From the NCBI GenBank assembly GCA_037143175.1, contig JBAWZF010000008.1:1-64000 (forward strand): 64,000 nt of DNA, written 5' to 3'. The stretch is from a bacterium (GTDB lineage: Bacteria > Verrucomicrobiota > Kiritimatiellia > CAIKKV01 > CAITUY01). The notes under the pieces were generated by a model, which saw only the letters and a program-made list of their open reading frames with translations, ran no database searches and was not told where the DNA came from. A program made the position numbers and the translations under genes. Shown here piece after piece: positions 16,485-25,111 of the stretch. The stretch's first letter is position 1, and each line of letters opens with the position of its first letter.

Positions 16485-18333
16485 TGAATCCTGCTGTCAT
16501 TGAACGATTGTACTCAAACAACACAAAACCGGAAAAGCCGGCATTTTGGATCCGAATGAGTTGAGCGGTCGTCTGATCGGGTGAAAGTTGGGACTGGGAG
16601 GAGGAGAGTCCGATGCCTGGATAGATGCGGTGTGCTTGAGGGAGGGCCTTTTGGGCATCTAGAAGTGCCTGAAAAGCTTGTAGATTTGAGGTGTAATTCA
16701 TCGGGCAGACGAAATTAATGGAATCCCTCCGGAGCCAGTCAGGCCAGTCTTGCCCCACGGAAGCAAAACAGGCGGGAGTTGCCCCGTATACGGCGGCCGA
16801 GACTTGTATGTCAGGATCGACCGCATGGATGGCCTTACTCATGGCGTTAACACAGGCTGAAATCTGGTCGGCCCTCCAGGTCTGATAGGCCTGGGCAAAC
16901 GTGCCGGATTGAGTGGCTTCAGGCCAACGGAGAACCGGGTGGCCTAGCGCCTGTTCAAAGCGCTGGCGGCAACCCGGACAATAACAGGAGTGGCTGTTTA
17001 GATACCGGATATAGTCCAAATGAATGCCTGAGAATAGTTTATCCTCGGCCAGGGTGGTGGCTGTCTTGGCCAGCAAGGCCTGGTTTTCCGGGTGTGACGG
17101 GCAGAGCCAGTTTAACGTTTCCCCACTATCAGAAACTTGCAGGCGATCTTGTTCCCGCAGGGGTTTAAGTTGTTCCGCTGTGGCCCCTTCGAGATTCATG
17201 CAGCTGAACCAGGCGTGAAGCGCAGGTCGTGTCGATTTATTCCGTAGTCTTGCAGCGATGACGGGTACGGGCAGTTGCTGCGCGGAACGCCGCAGGGTGA
17301 GCGGATTGCCAACATGGAAAAAGACGGTATTGAGATTCAGTCGCAGAAGGTTTGCTTCGATGGCAGGCCAGGAGTCAGCGGTCGGGCAGGCCCCTTCATC
17401 AAGCCAGACCCCCCGTAGAGAAAAGGCGTTGGTAAGACTCCGTTGAGCATAGCGTCTTGTGAGATCTGCCAGCCAGGCCTGTGCCGTAGTGTAGCTTTTC
17501 CAGTCTGTTGAGATGATTGAGCTGGACGGTTGGCTTTGTGCGAGTACACGGCAGGCCGTTTTCAGGCTGTCATATTCACCAAAAGGGCGGCGTGGGGAGA
17601 GGCGGTGTTCTGCCGCCTGCCCCCAGATGTCAGGGATGACGGTAGCCAGCATTGCCAGCAACATCTGGCGTTTGTTCTCGTCGTCACCCGGTTGAAGAAT
17701 ATGGCTCATCCAGAAACCGGCCTTGCTTCTGATCCAAGCGGTTTCAGGGGTACGGGTTCCCTTGGCGTCCTGCCAGTAGGCGATCACATGTGCCGTTCCG
17801 GAGTTGGGGAGAGCCGGGACAAGATGCTGTGACGATTGAAATACTTTTGCAGGAAGACCAGGCATTGTCGTACGGTCGAATTCAAAGGATGCCCATTGAT
17901 TTATAGACTTAGCCGGACGGTACCCCTCCAGCTTCACCTCCATCAATGCGGCGAGGCCTTCGTCCATGCCGTAACAGACGATCAGAATGCCGCCTGAGCG
18001 GATTACGCCTTGAAAGGTCTTGAGTTCAAGGGGTGTGGGATGCAGGTTGTAGGGGAGTATAACGACACGTGTTCTCCAAAGACGCCAAGGAGAAATGTCG
18101 TTATCGGTTAACAGTTTATGAGGTGCGCCGACATCTGCTAGCCAAGTGTCGATTTGTTTCGCAAGTCGGATGGCTTGAGTTTTTTCTGTGGAGTCCGATA
18201 GGGAGGAAGTTCCTTGCACCACAATAATTTTTTGGGCCTCCCAGTCAAACCAACCTGCGGCACAGATCCCTGTCAGGCAGAAGAAAAGCAAGGGGGTGAT
18301 TTTCCATGAATTGGGGATAAATCGATATTTCAT
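16477..18333 (-). CDS. GHL10-type glycosidase-like exported protein
   Basis: About 618 residues, starting at the ATG at 18333 (the codon at 18339 is TTG). A signal sequence (LLFFCLTGICAAG) leads into a GATase-like alpha/beta domain (about 35-150, with RVVILPYNLHPTPLELKTF and GGILIVCYGMDEG). This is followed by a TIM-barrel domain of the glycosyl-hydrolase-like family 10 (DUF187): FRGVWLDEG, GIHLDYIRYLN and FVCPMNYTSN. These proteins are thought to act on cell-wall or extracellular polysaccharides. It shares its whole architecture with the protein at 25112-27154. It overlaps tsaD by 3 bp and the deacetylase gene by 8 bp. Confidence 0.8.
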   Translation of the reverse strand: MKYRFIPNSWKITPLLFFCLTGICAAGWFDWEAQKIIVVQGTSSLSDSTEKTQAIRLAKQIDTWLADVGAPHKLLTDNDISPWRLWRTRVVILPYNLHPTPLELKTFQGVIRSGGILIVCYGMDEGLAALMEVKLEGYRPAKSINQWASFEFDRTTMPGLPAKVFQSSQHLVPALPNSGTAHVIAYWQDAKGTRTPETAWIRSKAGFWMSHILQPGDDENKRQMLLAMLATVIPDIWGQAAEHRLSPRRPFGEYDSLKTACRVLAQSQPSSSIISTDWKSYTTAQAWLADLTRRYAQRSLTNAFSLRGVWLDEGACPTADSWPAIEANLLRLNLNTVFFHVGNPLTLRRSAQQLPVPVIAARLRNKSTRPALHAWFSCMNLEGATAEQLKPLREQDRLQVSDSGETLNWLCPSHPENQALLAKTATTLAEDKLFSGIHLDYIRYLNSHSCYCPGCRQRFEQALGHPVLRWPEATQSGTFAQAYQTWRADQISACVNAMSKAIHAVDPDIQVSAAVYGATPACFASVGQDWPDWLRRDSINFVCPMNYTSNLQAFQALLDAQKALPQAHRIYPGIGLSSSQSQLSPDQTTAQLIRIQNAGFSGFVLFEYNRSMTAGFNE

Positions 18334-18335
18334 AC

Positions 18336-19388
18336 TCAATTTGTGCCGATTCCCAGGTTCGGATCAACGTCGAGGGCCATGGCCTGGTCAAGCGGCAGGC
18401 GGGTTGCCATTTTATGAAAAGCAAGTCCTGCCACCATGGCGGCGTTATCCGTACAATAACGGGGTTTCGCCAGGATCAGGCGCAGTCGCTTTTTCTCGGC
18501 CATGGCCGCAAACTTTTCGCGTAGTCTTGAATTGAGGGAAACGCCGCCGACGACGGCCATAACCTTGGCGGTGTCTGCCGCATAGGTGGCGCGTTTGACC
18601 AGGGTGTCCACAATGGCTTCCTGATAACTGGCGGCCAGATTGTTGACGTCTGCATCAGGTCCGCTCCCCAGGGGATGGTTCTTAATGTGGTAGAGCAGGG
18701 ACGTTTTCAGGCCGCTGAAGCTGACGCAATATTTTGGGAGGAGGTTCGGCATACGAGAAGGGATCTTGCTGACAAAGCCGCGGGGAAAGGTGACAAACTC
18801 CTTGCTTCCATTCCGCGCGGTTTTATCGATGGCGGGACCGCCGGGATAGCCCAACCCCAGAAGGTTCGCGCCTTTGTCGAAGGCTTCACCTGCGGCGTCA
18901 TCTACGGTGCGTCCCAATTGGCGGTATTCGCCGATGCGGTTAACCTGAATGAAGCAGGTATGTCCCCCGGAAACAATCAGAGCGAGAAACGGACAGAGCG
19001 AGTCCGGTGTCAGTTCCGGATTATCAAGAAAGATGGAGTAAATGTGGGCTTCCAAGTGGTTGATACTGAGCAAGGGCTTATTGAGCCGGAGGGCAAGTCC
19101 TTTGGCGCCGGCGAGCCCGACGAGCAGGGAACTGGCCAATCCGGGGCCATTGGTGACGGCGATGCCATCGATGTCGGCCCAGGAAAGGCCCGAGGACTGG
19201 AGGGCCTCGTTGATCACTTCCGGCAAATGTTCGACATGCATGCGGGAAGCGATTTCCGGCACCACTCCGCCATAGGGACGGTGATGGGCGATCTGGGTAA
19301 AAACGATATTTGAAAGGACGGTATGTCCGTCGCGAACGACCGCGGCTGATGTTTCGTCGCAAGAGGTCTCGATGCCGAGGATGTTCAT
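18336..19388 (-). CDS. tsaD: tRNA N6-adenosine threonylcarbamoyltransferase
   Basis: A 350-residue ASKHA-fold protein that transfers threonylcarbamoyl to A37 of ANN-decoding tRNAs, together with TsaB and TsaE (not in this window). The start MNILGIETSCDETSAA is the family signature. The metal-site histidines are in NHLEAH (His111, His115). I prefer the ATG at 19388; a GTG at 19400 would add four residues and overlap the upstream protease gene. The tail of the gene overlaps the start region of the GHL10 lipoprotein gene. Confidence 0.95.
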   Translation of the reverse strand: MNILGIETSCDETSAAVVRDGHTVLSNIVFTQIAHHRPYGGVVPEIASRMHVEHLPEVINEALQSSGLSWADIDGIAVTNGPGLASSLLVGLAGAKGLALRLNKPLLSINHLEAHIYSIFLDNPELTPDSLCPFLALIVSGGHTCFIQVNRIGEYRQLGRTVDDAAGEAFDKGANLLGLGYPGGPAIDKTARNGSKEFVTFPRGFVSKIPSRMPNLLPKYCVSFSGLKTSLLYHIKNHPLGSGPDADVNNLAASYQEAIVDTLVKRATYAADTAKVMAVVGGVSLNSRLREKFAAMAEKKRLRLILAKPRYCTDNAAMVAGLAFHKMATRLPLDQAMALDVDPNLGIGTN

Positions 19389-19389
19389 A

Positions 19390-20700
19390 TTAGATTTCAC
19401 TTTTCAGATCCTTGAATATCAAGAGGCCCTTGAGCAGATCAACGGCACGATCCAATTGCCGATCTGTTGTTTTGTCGAGATCAGCTGGCTTATTTTTCGG
19501 ATCCATCAGGTTAGGGGTCTCCAGTGTCAGTCGTTTCAACTGTACCAGCTGCCACTCTTCGGGGGGCACGGGAACAGAGATATCCGGTTCAATGCCTTTT
19601 TCATGAATGCAGCGTCCGCTGGGGGTATAATAATGAGCCGTGGTAATGCGTGCTGCTGCGCCATCTTCAATCTGAACAATATTTTGAACCGAACCTTTGC
19701 CAAAGGTGGTTTCGCCCACAAGTACGGCGCGTTTATTGTCGTGCAAGGCACCCGAAACAATTTCAGCAGCACTGGCTGAACCGCTGTTGACCAGAATGAC
19801 CATGGGAAAGCGGGTGAAATGCACCGGGCCACCAGCTTTGGCGGGCGCTTGTTGCGACGAGGCGCCCCGACCCCGCGTGGAGACGATGACCGCGCCTTTG
19901 GGGAGGAACATTTCGCTGACCTCGATCGAAGAGGAAAGCAATCCGCCAGGATTATTCCGCTGATCGAGTACCAGCGCCTTCATGTTTTTAGCCAGGAGCT
20001 CCTCCACCGCTTTCCGGAGGGCAGGTGCGGTGGGATTACTGAATTCAGTAATACGAATGTAGCCGATGTTCTCATCCAGCATCCGGGCTCCCTTAACGCT
20101 GGCGATTTTGATTTCTTCGCGGGTCAGGGTGTAATCCTTGAACTCCCCGCCGCGCAGGATTCTGATGGAAACCGGGGTACCCGGGGTGCCTCGCAGACGG
20201 GCGATGGCGTCGCGCATATCCAGGGCGTCGGTTTTGTTGCTGTTGATTTCAACAATTTTATCCCCGGAGAGAATGCCGGCCCGGGAGGCAGGGGTATCGT
20301 CGATGGGGCTGATCACCGTCAAGGTATTATCCTTGATGCTGATTTGAATGCCTATTCCTCCGAATTTCCCCTGGGTTTCCTCCTGCAGTTCCTTATAGGC
20401 AACCGGATCCATGTACTGGCTGAAAGGATCGAGTGATTGAAGCATTCCTTTCAGGGCGCAGGAAACGAGGTTGGAATAGCTCACTTTTGACTCATCAACG
20501 TAATTTTGCCGGACGAGCAACATGGTCTTGGTGAGGATTCGGATTTGACGGTAGGCCTCATCTTCGGAGTTGTCGATGGTCAGCACGGAATTGGTATCCC
20601 TGGCGGGAGTCAACTGAGGCGGGCGTGCGGGCAGGCTCCGGCAGCCCGTCATCAAGCCCAGGGCCAGAACGATCATGATGATTACAAAATGTTGTTTCAT
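19390..20700 (-). CDS. C-terminal processing peptidase (S41) lipoprotein
   Basis: A 436-residue CtpA/Prc-type protease. The start is the ATG at 20700, giving a lipoprotein signal ending in LMTGC (Cys20). A PDZ domain (about 110-195, GKFGGIGIQISI onward) is followed by the S41 catalytic core with the Ser-Lys dyad: Ser310 in NSGSASAAE and Lys335 in ETTFGKGSVQ. Such enzymes trim or degrade periplasmic proteins from the C-terminus and often regulate peptidoglycan hydrolases. It heads a run through tsaD, GHL10 and NodB. Confidence 0.92.
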   Translation of the reverse strand: MKQHFVIIMIVLALGLMTGCRSLPARPPQLTPARDTNSVLTIDNSEDEAYRQIRILTKTMLLVRQNYVDESKVSYSNLVSCALKGMLQSLDPFSQYMDPVAYKELQEETQGKFGGIGIQISIKDNTLTVISPIDDTPASRAGILSGDKIVEINSNKTDALDMRDAIARLRGTPGTPVSIRILRGGEFKDYTLTREEIKIASVKGARMLDENIGYIRITEFSNPTAPALRKAVEELLAKNMKALVLDQRNNPGGLLSSSIEVSEMFLPKGAVIVSTRGRGASSQQAPAKAGGPVHFTRFPMVILVNSGSASAAEIVSGALHDNKRAVLVGETTFGKGSVQNIVQIEDGAAARITTAHYYTPSGRCIHEKGIEPDISVPVPPEEWQLVQLKRLTLETPNLMDPKNKPADLDKTTDRQLDRAVDLLKGLLIFKDLKSEI

Positions 20701-20776
20701 TGGAAATCCCCTAAAAGGTATCATTATGAAATTACATGAAGCCAGGCTCAAGCCCAAAGATGTGGCGCCAAATCAT

Positions 20777-20854
20777 GGCTCGCCAAGGTTCGCCATTCAT
20801 AAAGATAGATCTAGCAAGTCGATGGAACTTTGGATGGCGAACCTCGCGTGAGCC
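20777..20854. repeat. REP-like long inverted repeat
   Basis: Arms GGCTC...AGGTTCGCCAT (20777-20796) and ATGGCGAACCT...GAGCC (20834-20854) pair over 11 bp plus 5 bp, with a loop of about 37 nt. It lies between the 103-residue membrane protein gene and the protease gene. It has no T-tract, so a dispersed palindromic repeat is more likely than a terminator. Confidence 0.55.
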
Positions 20855-20884
20855 GTGTGGATAGGGCGGCCCGTTATGTCCGGA

Positions 20885-21196
20885 TTACCAGACCGAAGGG
20901 ACCGCCTGGTAGAAAGATATTTCGGAGTTTTGCAGACCCAGAATGACCAGGAGTCCTATGACTGCGAAGAGGGCGATCAGCATGAACACGACCGTGGACT
21001 TTCCCTGAGCCGTTTTGGGTGCTGCTTCTTCATGTTCGGGAGCTGGATCACTTGCGGGGGCAGGGGCTGTAGGGGTGGCAACTTCCTGAGGCTGTTCGCT
21101 CTCTGGTGCCATCGGTGATGAAAGATTATTCGAACCGGCGGAATCCCCGTAGGCTTGTGAGCTTCTTTTCAGTTTGATTGTTCGGACTGTTGTCAT
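20885..21196 (-). CDS. Small single-pass membrane protein, function unknown
   Basis: A 103-residue protein with a charged N-terminus, an Ala/Pro/Glu-rich linker (about 30-65) and one hydrophobic segment near 68-90 (STVVFMLIALFAVIGLLVILGL), followed by a short tail. No known family comes to mind. It lies 64 bp downstream of tatC on the same strand, so it may be co-transcribed, but its composition does not match TatB. It could be a LapA-like membrane protein, given the LGLQNSEI ending of the helix; this is a guess. Confidence 0.6.
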   Translation of the reverse strand: MTTVRTIKLKRSSQAYGDSAGSNNLSSPMAPESEQPQEVATPTAPAPASDPAPEHEEAAPKTAQGKSTVVFMLIALFAVIGLLVILGLQNSEISFYQAVPSVW

Positions 21197-21260
21197 AGCG
21201 CACCGTTAATCTAAAATTTTCAACCCGTTTGAAGCATGCTAGGCCTTAGCCCGCTTCTGC

Positions 21261-21992
21261 TCAAGCTCTTTCTTCACGGAACCAGATCAGCCAGATGCAG
21301 AGTTCGTAAAGGGCAATGAGCGGGCTGGCAAGAATCAATTGACTGAAGGGATCCTGCGAGGGGGTGATGATGGCGGCAACAATCAGAATGATGATAATGG
21401 CGTAACGGCGCTTATCTCGCAGTTGCCGGGAATTGAGCACCCCTAATTGGCCCAGAACCAGGAGGATCACGGGTAATTCAAATGTGATGCCGAAACTCAG
21501 CATGAGTTTAAGCACGAACCCGATGTAACTCGTGACGGAGAAATATTGTGCGTGAATACCCAGCCATTCATTGACCCACAGCATCATGGCCAGTGCCGGG
21601 CCAAGGGCAAAGAAATAACACAGGGTAACCCCCCCGATGAAGAGGAACGTAGCGAAGAGGAGCCCGCCCAATAGTGCCCGTCGTTCCCGCGAGGTGAGTC
21701 CTGGAAAGACAAACCAGCAGATAGAAAAAAGAATCGCTGGCGCACTGAACAGCAGGCCGCCCCAGATGATGGTTTGCATGGCGACAGAGAGTCCCCCGGT
21801 GACGTCGAGCGGTTGGAGAAAAGTGTCGGGGTCTGGCACTACGCCGATTAACGGTCGCTTGAGGATTTTGAAGAACTGTGGGGCAAACGCACAGGCTGCC
21901 CCCATCCCGAGAAATACGGACACGGCACTCCAGATTAGCGCCCGACGCAAATCTTCAAGGTGGTGGAGGAAGGGCTTGGATGACTCTTCCAT
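21261..21992 (-). CDS. tatC: Sec-independent protein translocase TatC
   Basis: A 243-residue six-helix integral membrane protein. It has the TatC signature HHLEDLRRALIWS at the N-terminus and the conserved periplasmic and helix region ending FELPVILLVLGQLG, then AAIITPSQDPFSQ. TatC recognises twin-arginine signal peptides and recruits TatA to move folded proteins across the inner membrane. It starts 3 bp after tatA ends. Confidence 0.96.
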   Translation of the reverse strand: MEESSKPFLHHLEDLRRALIWSAVSVFLGMGAACAFAPQFFKILKRPLIGVVPDPDTFLQPLDVTGGLSVAMQTIIWGGLLFSAPAILFSICWFVFPGLTSRERRALLGGLLFATFLFIGGVTLCYFFALGPALAMMLWVNEWLGIHAQYFSVTSYIGFVLKLMLSFGITFELPVILLVLGQLGVLNSRQLRDKRRYAIIIILIVAAIITPSQDPFSQLILASPLIALYELCIWLIWFREERA

Positions 21993-21995
21993 GGA

Positions 21996-22232
21996 CTAAT
22001 TACCTTTATCGGAATCAGGTGGCTTTTGTGGAGGTTCGTGATCAGCGCTCAAAAGTTGTTTTTTAAATTCTTGAGCACCCTTTTGCAGATCCTGCATGAT
22101 TTTACCCAGTTTGCGTGCAATGGGTGGGAGCCCCTTGCCGCCGAATAGAATCAGGATAGCGGCAAGAATAACGAGCACCTCCCCCGCGCCGATGTCCCCG
22201 AAGAAGGCTAAGATGGGCTGGCTGAAATTCAT
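21996..22232 (-). CDS. tatA: Sec-independent protein translocase TatA/E
   Basis: A 78-residue protein beginning at the ATG at 22232. It has one N-terminal hydrophobic helix, the hinge FGGKGLPPIARKLGK, an amphipathic helix and a charged tail, which is the TatA plan. No separate TatB is present nearby, so this may be a minimal TatAC system in which one protein serves both roles. The next gene is tatC. Confidence 0.9.
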   Translation of the reverse strand: MNFSQPILAFFGDIGAGEVLVILAAILILFGGKGLPPIARKLGKIMQDLQKGAQEFKKQLLSADHEPPQKPPDSDKGN

Positions 22233-22264
22233 AATCAAATACAACTACCATGATTTCAGCCAAT

Positions 22265-22297
22265 AAAAAAGCCCCGGTTTTGGGCCGGGGCTTTTTG
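22265..22297 (-). terminator. Rho-independent terminator after pal
   Basis: AAAAAGCCCCGG and CCGGGGCTTTTT form a 12-bp perfect stem with a 7-nt loop. It is A-rich on one side and T-rich on the other, so it can work in both directions. It lies 18 bp downstream of the pal stop and separates the tol-pal genes from tatA. Confidence 0.92.
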
Positions 22298-22315
22298 TAA
22301 CGTATGAGCGTGTGC

Positions 22316-22840
22316 TTATTTCATCACAACGAACTCAACGCGGCGGTTGACCGACCAGGCTTTTTCGTCGTGACCGGGATCTTTCGGTTTTTCCTTGCCG
22401 AAACTTTTGGTCTGGATGCGGGTGCTGTCGATGCCCAGATTCATCAGGTAAGTGCGTACGGCTTGAGCACGGCGTTCGCCGAGCGACATGTTGTATTCAG
22501 CGCTGCCCTGTTCATCGCAATTACCTTCCAAAGTCACAAATGTGCCCGCGTTGGCCTTCAAATAACTGGCAGCGGCTTCCGCCTTGGCGCGCTCGGTTTC
22601 GTCCACCAGTGCGCTGTCAAAAGCAAATTGAACCGCAGAGAGCTGGGCGTCGATAATCTGGCCGGAGCCGCTTCCGATACGGTTACCATTTTGTCCATCC
22701 AAAAGGCTTGGATCGGTGAGGGTAACGTCAGAGACGCCGTCATTGGCTCCCTTTTTCTTGCCAAACAATCCTTTGCAACCGGTCATTGAAACGGCCATGG
22801 CGCTCACGAGAATCATCGAAACTGCGAAACGTGTATTCAT
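22316..22840 (-). CDS. pal: Peptidoglycan-associated lipoprotein Pal
   Basis: A 174-residue lipoprotein with lipobox SMTGC (Cys22) and a C-terminal OmpA-like peptidoglycan-binding domain. The family motif NMSLGERRAQAVRTYL and the ending NRRVEFVV are clear. Pal ties the outer membrane to peptidoglycan and works with TolB. It follows tolB by 44 bp and is followed by a strong terminator. Confidence 0.95.
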   Translation of the reverse strand: MNTRFAVSMILVSAMAVSMTGCKGLFGKKKGANDGVSDVTLTDPSLLDGQNGNRIGSGSGQIIDAQLSAVQFAFDSALVDETERAKAEAAASYLKANAGTFVTLEGNCDEQGSAEYNMSLGERRAQAVRTYLMNLGIDSTRIQTKSFGKEKPKDPGHDEKAWSVNRRVEFVVMK

Positions 22841-22884
22841 TACTATCTATTCCTTTTTGCGTTCAGTTAAATCAATCAAATGGA

Positions 22885-24084
22885 TTATTTCGCACACCAC
22901 GAAGGCGCGGACCAACTTCCACCATATGGCGTCAAACATACGGGGGTATCTCCCATGGTGTCAAGGAGATATATCCTTGTTCCGCCACCTTCCCGTTTGG
23001 CGCAAACGAGGTGTCGGCCGTCGGAAGCCCAGGAGGGATCTTCGTAATTACCATCAGAGGGACTGACCTGCCGTTCTTCCATGGTTGCGGGATTGATGAT
23101 GTATACGGAATAGAGACCGCTCCGACGGCTGCTGAAAGCAATCAGGTTGTTGGCGCCCCAATCGGGATCGACGTTTTCCTTGCCGCGTGACGTCAAGCGC
23201 CGGCTGGTCCCGCTACGATCCATAACGTAAAGTTGGGGTGAGCCGGCACCAGCCATATCCGAGACATAGGCAATTTGAGAGCTGTCAGGCGACCAGGTCG
23301 GGCTGGCTTCACCCGCTCGTGGCGTACGGGTCAGGCGGATCAGTTGGCCGCTCCCGAACGATTTTGAATAAACCTCGGGATTGCCATCCTTGGACAGCAC
23401 CATCAGCATTTCTCCGCCACCGGGCGAGATGGCGCCGGCCATATTGATTCCTGGACTGCGTGAGATCACAGAGCGTTTGCCTGATGCCGAATCAATCATG
23501 TAGATATCGGCAAAGCCTTTGAGAAATGAGGTGTAGACAATTTTTGAGCCATCGGGCGACCACCGTGGGGCCATACTGATGGATTTGTCGTGAGTGAGTT
23601 GGTGCAGATTGCCGCCGTCGGCATCGCAGGTGTAAAGCTCCTTGTTCCCGGTAGCGGTTCCGATCATGACGATACGACCTGAACAAATACCTCGAAAGCC
23701 CTTAATGGACATGATGATGTCATCGGCCACCTTGTGTGCAAGTCGGCGGGCATTGGGGGAGGAATCGGTGTAGGTTTTGCTGAGCACCACGCTGGACTTC
23801 AGGACATTCAAGACCTGGCAGTCGACGGTGAGGGTACCGGCATTGTCATGACATGATCCGGTGACAGTAAAAGAGGCGGAACGGACTAGTGAAAACCAAC
23901 CGCACCGCTCAAGGTCCGAGGTGAGGGTCTGGCGGAAGACGAAGCCATTGGCACCAGCGGCCCCAAAGGTAGATACATCCAGACTGGTTTTGGAGCCTGA
24001 GGCTTTGACCACCCGGACTTCCTGCGCGGGGGCGATAGAGATGAGCGAGAGTGAAAGAAACGAAAATATAATAATTCTTTTCAT
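22885..24084 (-). CDS. tolB: Tol-Pal system beta-propeller protein TolB
   Basis: A 399-residue periplasmic protein with a signal peptide (SFLSLSLISIAPAQE), an N-terminal alpha/beta domain and a six-bladed propeller made of repeats such as APRWSPDGSKIVY, SPTWSPDSSQIAY and DPSWASDGRHLV. TolB bridges Pal and the TolA side of the system in outer-membrane constriction. It lies between the TolA-like gene and pal. Confidence 0.94.
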   Translation of the reverse strand: MKRIIIFSFLSLSLISIAPAQEVRVVKASGSKTSLDVSTFGAAGANGFVFRQTLTSDLERCGWFSLVRSASFTVTGSCHDNAGTLTVDCQVLNVLKSSVVLSKTYTDSSPNARRLAHKVADDIIMSIKGFRGICSGRIVMIGTATGNKELYTCDADGGNLHQLTHDKSISMAPRWSPDGSKIVYTSFLKGFADIYMIDSASGKRSVISRSPGINMAGAISPGGGEMLMVLSKDGNPEVYSKSFGSGQLIRLTRTPRAGEASPTWSPDSSQIAYVSDMAGAGSPQLYVMDRSGTSRRLTSRGKENVDPDWGANNLIAFSSRRSGLYSVYIINPATMEERQVSPSDGNYEDPSWASDGRHLVCAKREGGGTRIYLLDTMGDTPVCLTPYGGSWSAPSWCAK

Positions 24085-24103
24085 AAGTGGCGCATTATCT
24101 CCT

Positions 24104-24955
24104 TCAATTGTTTCCTGTCAATTCAAACGCAACCGGGATACGGCGGTGGGAGGAAAGATAGCCGGCCGGCAGGTTGCTCACGCGGCGGACAGATTCAACG
24201 GCGCGCATAACTGAGGCGTCCATGGTCTTGTTCCCTGAACTACTGAGAATCCGGCTACCGACAATGGTGCCGTCCGGATTAAAGGTCAATTCCACGCGGG
24301 TGACCAGCCCGGCAATCCCGATATCCGTGGGCTGATTCCAGGCGCGATACATAGCCTGGCGCACCATATCGAGGACGATGAATTCCTGCGTTACCGCTGA
24401 GCCTTCCCCGAACTTGCTGTCGCTATTCAACAGGCGCCGCATATCAGCTTCGGAAAGGCTGGACTTTTTACCTATTTTTGCGCCCCGATCGAGGAGTTTG
24501 CGAACTTCTTCGGCCGTGAGTTTTCCCTTGCCGCTGGGAAGGGGACGTTTGACGATCTTGTTACTAATCTTGATTTTGGATGTTTTACTGTCCTGCTTGG
24601 CCGGTTCCGGTGGTTTGAGGTCAGATTTCTTTTTGGGTTTGTCTTTTTCTTTTGGCTTCAGTACAGGGACTTCATCCGGGTCGGGCTGGGTGTCCTCCTT
24701 CGGTTCTTCAACTTGCTTGTCTGGCGTTTTCTCCGGTGCTTTTTCGGGAGGAGGTTGAGGGGCAAGCTCAGTGGGGATCGGACTGGAGTCACTGGGCGGT
24801 GCCTCGATAATCAGTTCCATGGGGGAGCTGATATCTGAGACCGGAGCGTCGCAGCCATGAATGAATGAAACGGCAATGAGTGCCCCGATCAGCAGTCCGT
24901 GACAGACTGTGACCACAAGCAGTTCAGTTGTATAGTTTTGACTGGGTTCATTCAT
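24104..24955 (-). CDS. TolA/TonB-like energy-coupling protein
   Basis: A 283-residue protein from the ATG at 24955. One N-terminal membrane helix (LLVVTVCHGLLIGALIAVSF) is followed by a long Pro/Glu/Lys-rich periplasmic linker (about 50-150) and a C-terminal TonB/TolA-type alpha/beta domain (about 190-283, with VTRVELTFNPDGTIVGS). Upstream of tolB and pal it most likely acts as TolA. No tolQ or tolR genes are present in this window, so the motor must be encoded elsewhere. Confidence 0.82.
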   Translation of the reverse strand: MNEPSQNYTTELLVVTVCHGLLIGALIAVSFIHGCDAPVSDISSPMELIIEAPPSDSSPIPTELAPQPPPEKAPEKTPDKQVEEPKEDTQPDPDEVPVLKPKEKDKPKKKSDLKPPEPAKQDSKTSKIKISNKIVKRPLPSGKGKLTAEEVRKLLDRGAKIGKKSSLSEADMRRLLNSDSKFGEGSAVTQEFIVLDMVRQAMYRAWNQPTDIGIAGLVTRVELTFNPDGTIVGSRILSSSGNKTMDASVMRAVESVRRVSNLPAGYLSSHRRIPVAFELTGNN

Positions 24956-24965
24956 GCGAACTGAA

Positions 24966-24994
24966 AAAATAGCGCAGAAGTCCGACGCGGTCAA
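24966..24994 (-). promoter_or_regulatory. Putative promoter very close to the tolA-like start
   Basis: On the minus strand, TTGACC (24994-24989), a 17-bp spacer and TATTTT (24971-24966) form a good sigma70 pattern. The -10 ends only 10 bp from the ATG and no Shine-Dalgarno is seen, so the transcript would be nearly leaderless if the promoter is real. Confidence 0.4.
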
Positions 24995-25033
24995 AGCAAT
25001 CAAGTGGAGGAGATGGCCAGTTGTTATGTTGTC

Positions 25034-25097
25034 AAGTTGATGAGTTGTTGCGGAGATAAAAAGTCTTTTGCGATTTCACTCAACAACTCATCAACTT
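25034..25097. repeat. 17-bp inverted repeat between GHL10 gene and tolA-like gene
   Basis: AAGTTGATGAGTTGTTG (25034-25050) pairs perfectly with CAACAACTCATCAACTT (25081-25097) around a 30-nt loop. No T-tract follows on either strand. The arms themselves look like heptamer-style tandem units (GTTGATGA). Confidence 0.65.
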
Positions 25098-25111
25098 AGC
25101 AACCTATCAGC

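Noticed and set aside
20885-21196. TatB
   Set aside because: The membrane helix is C-terminal and there is no Glu-x-hinge-amphipathic helix pattern, so the protein does not fit the TatB plan despite lying beside tatC.
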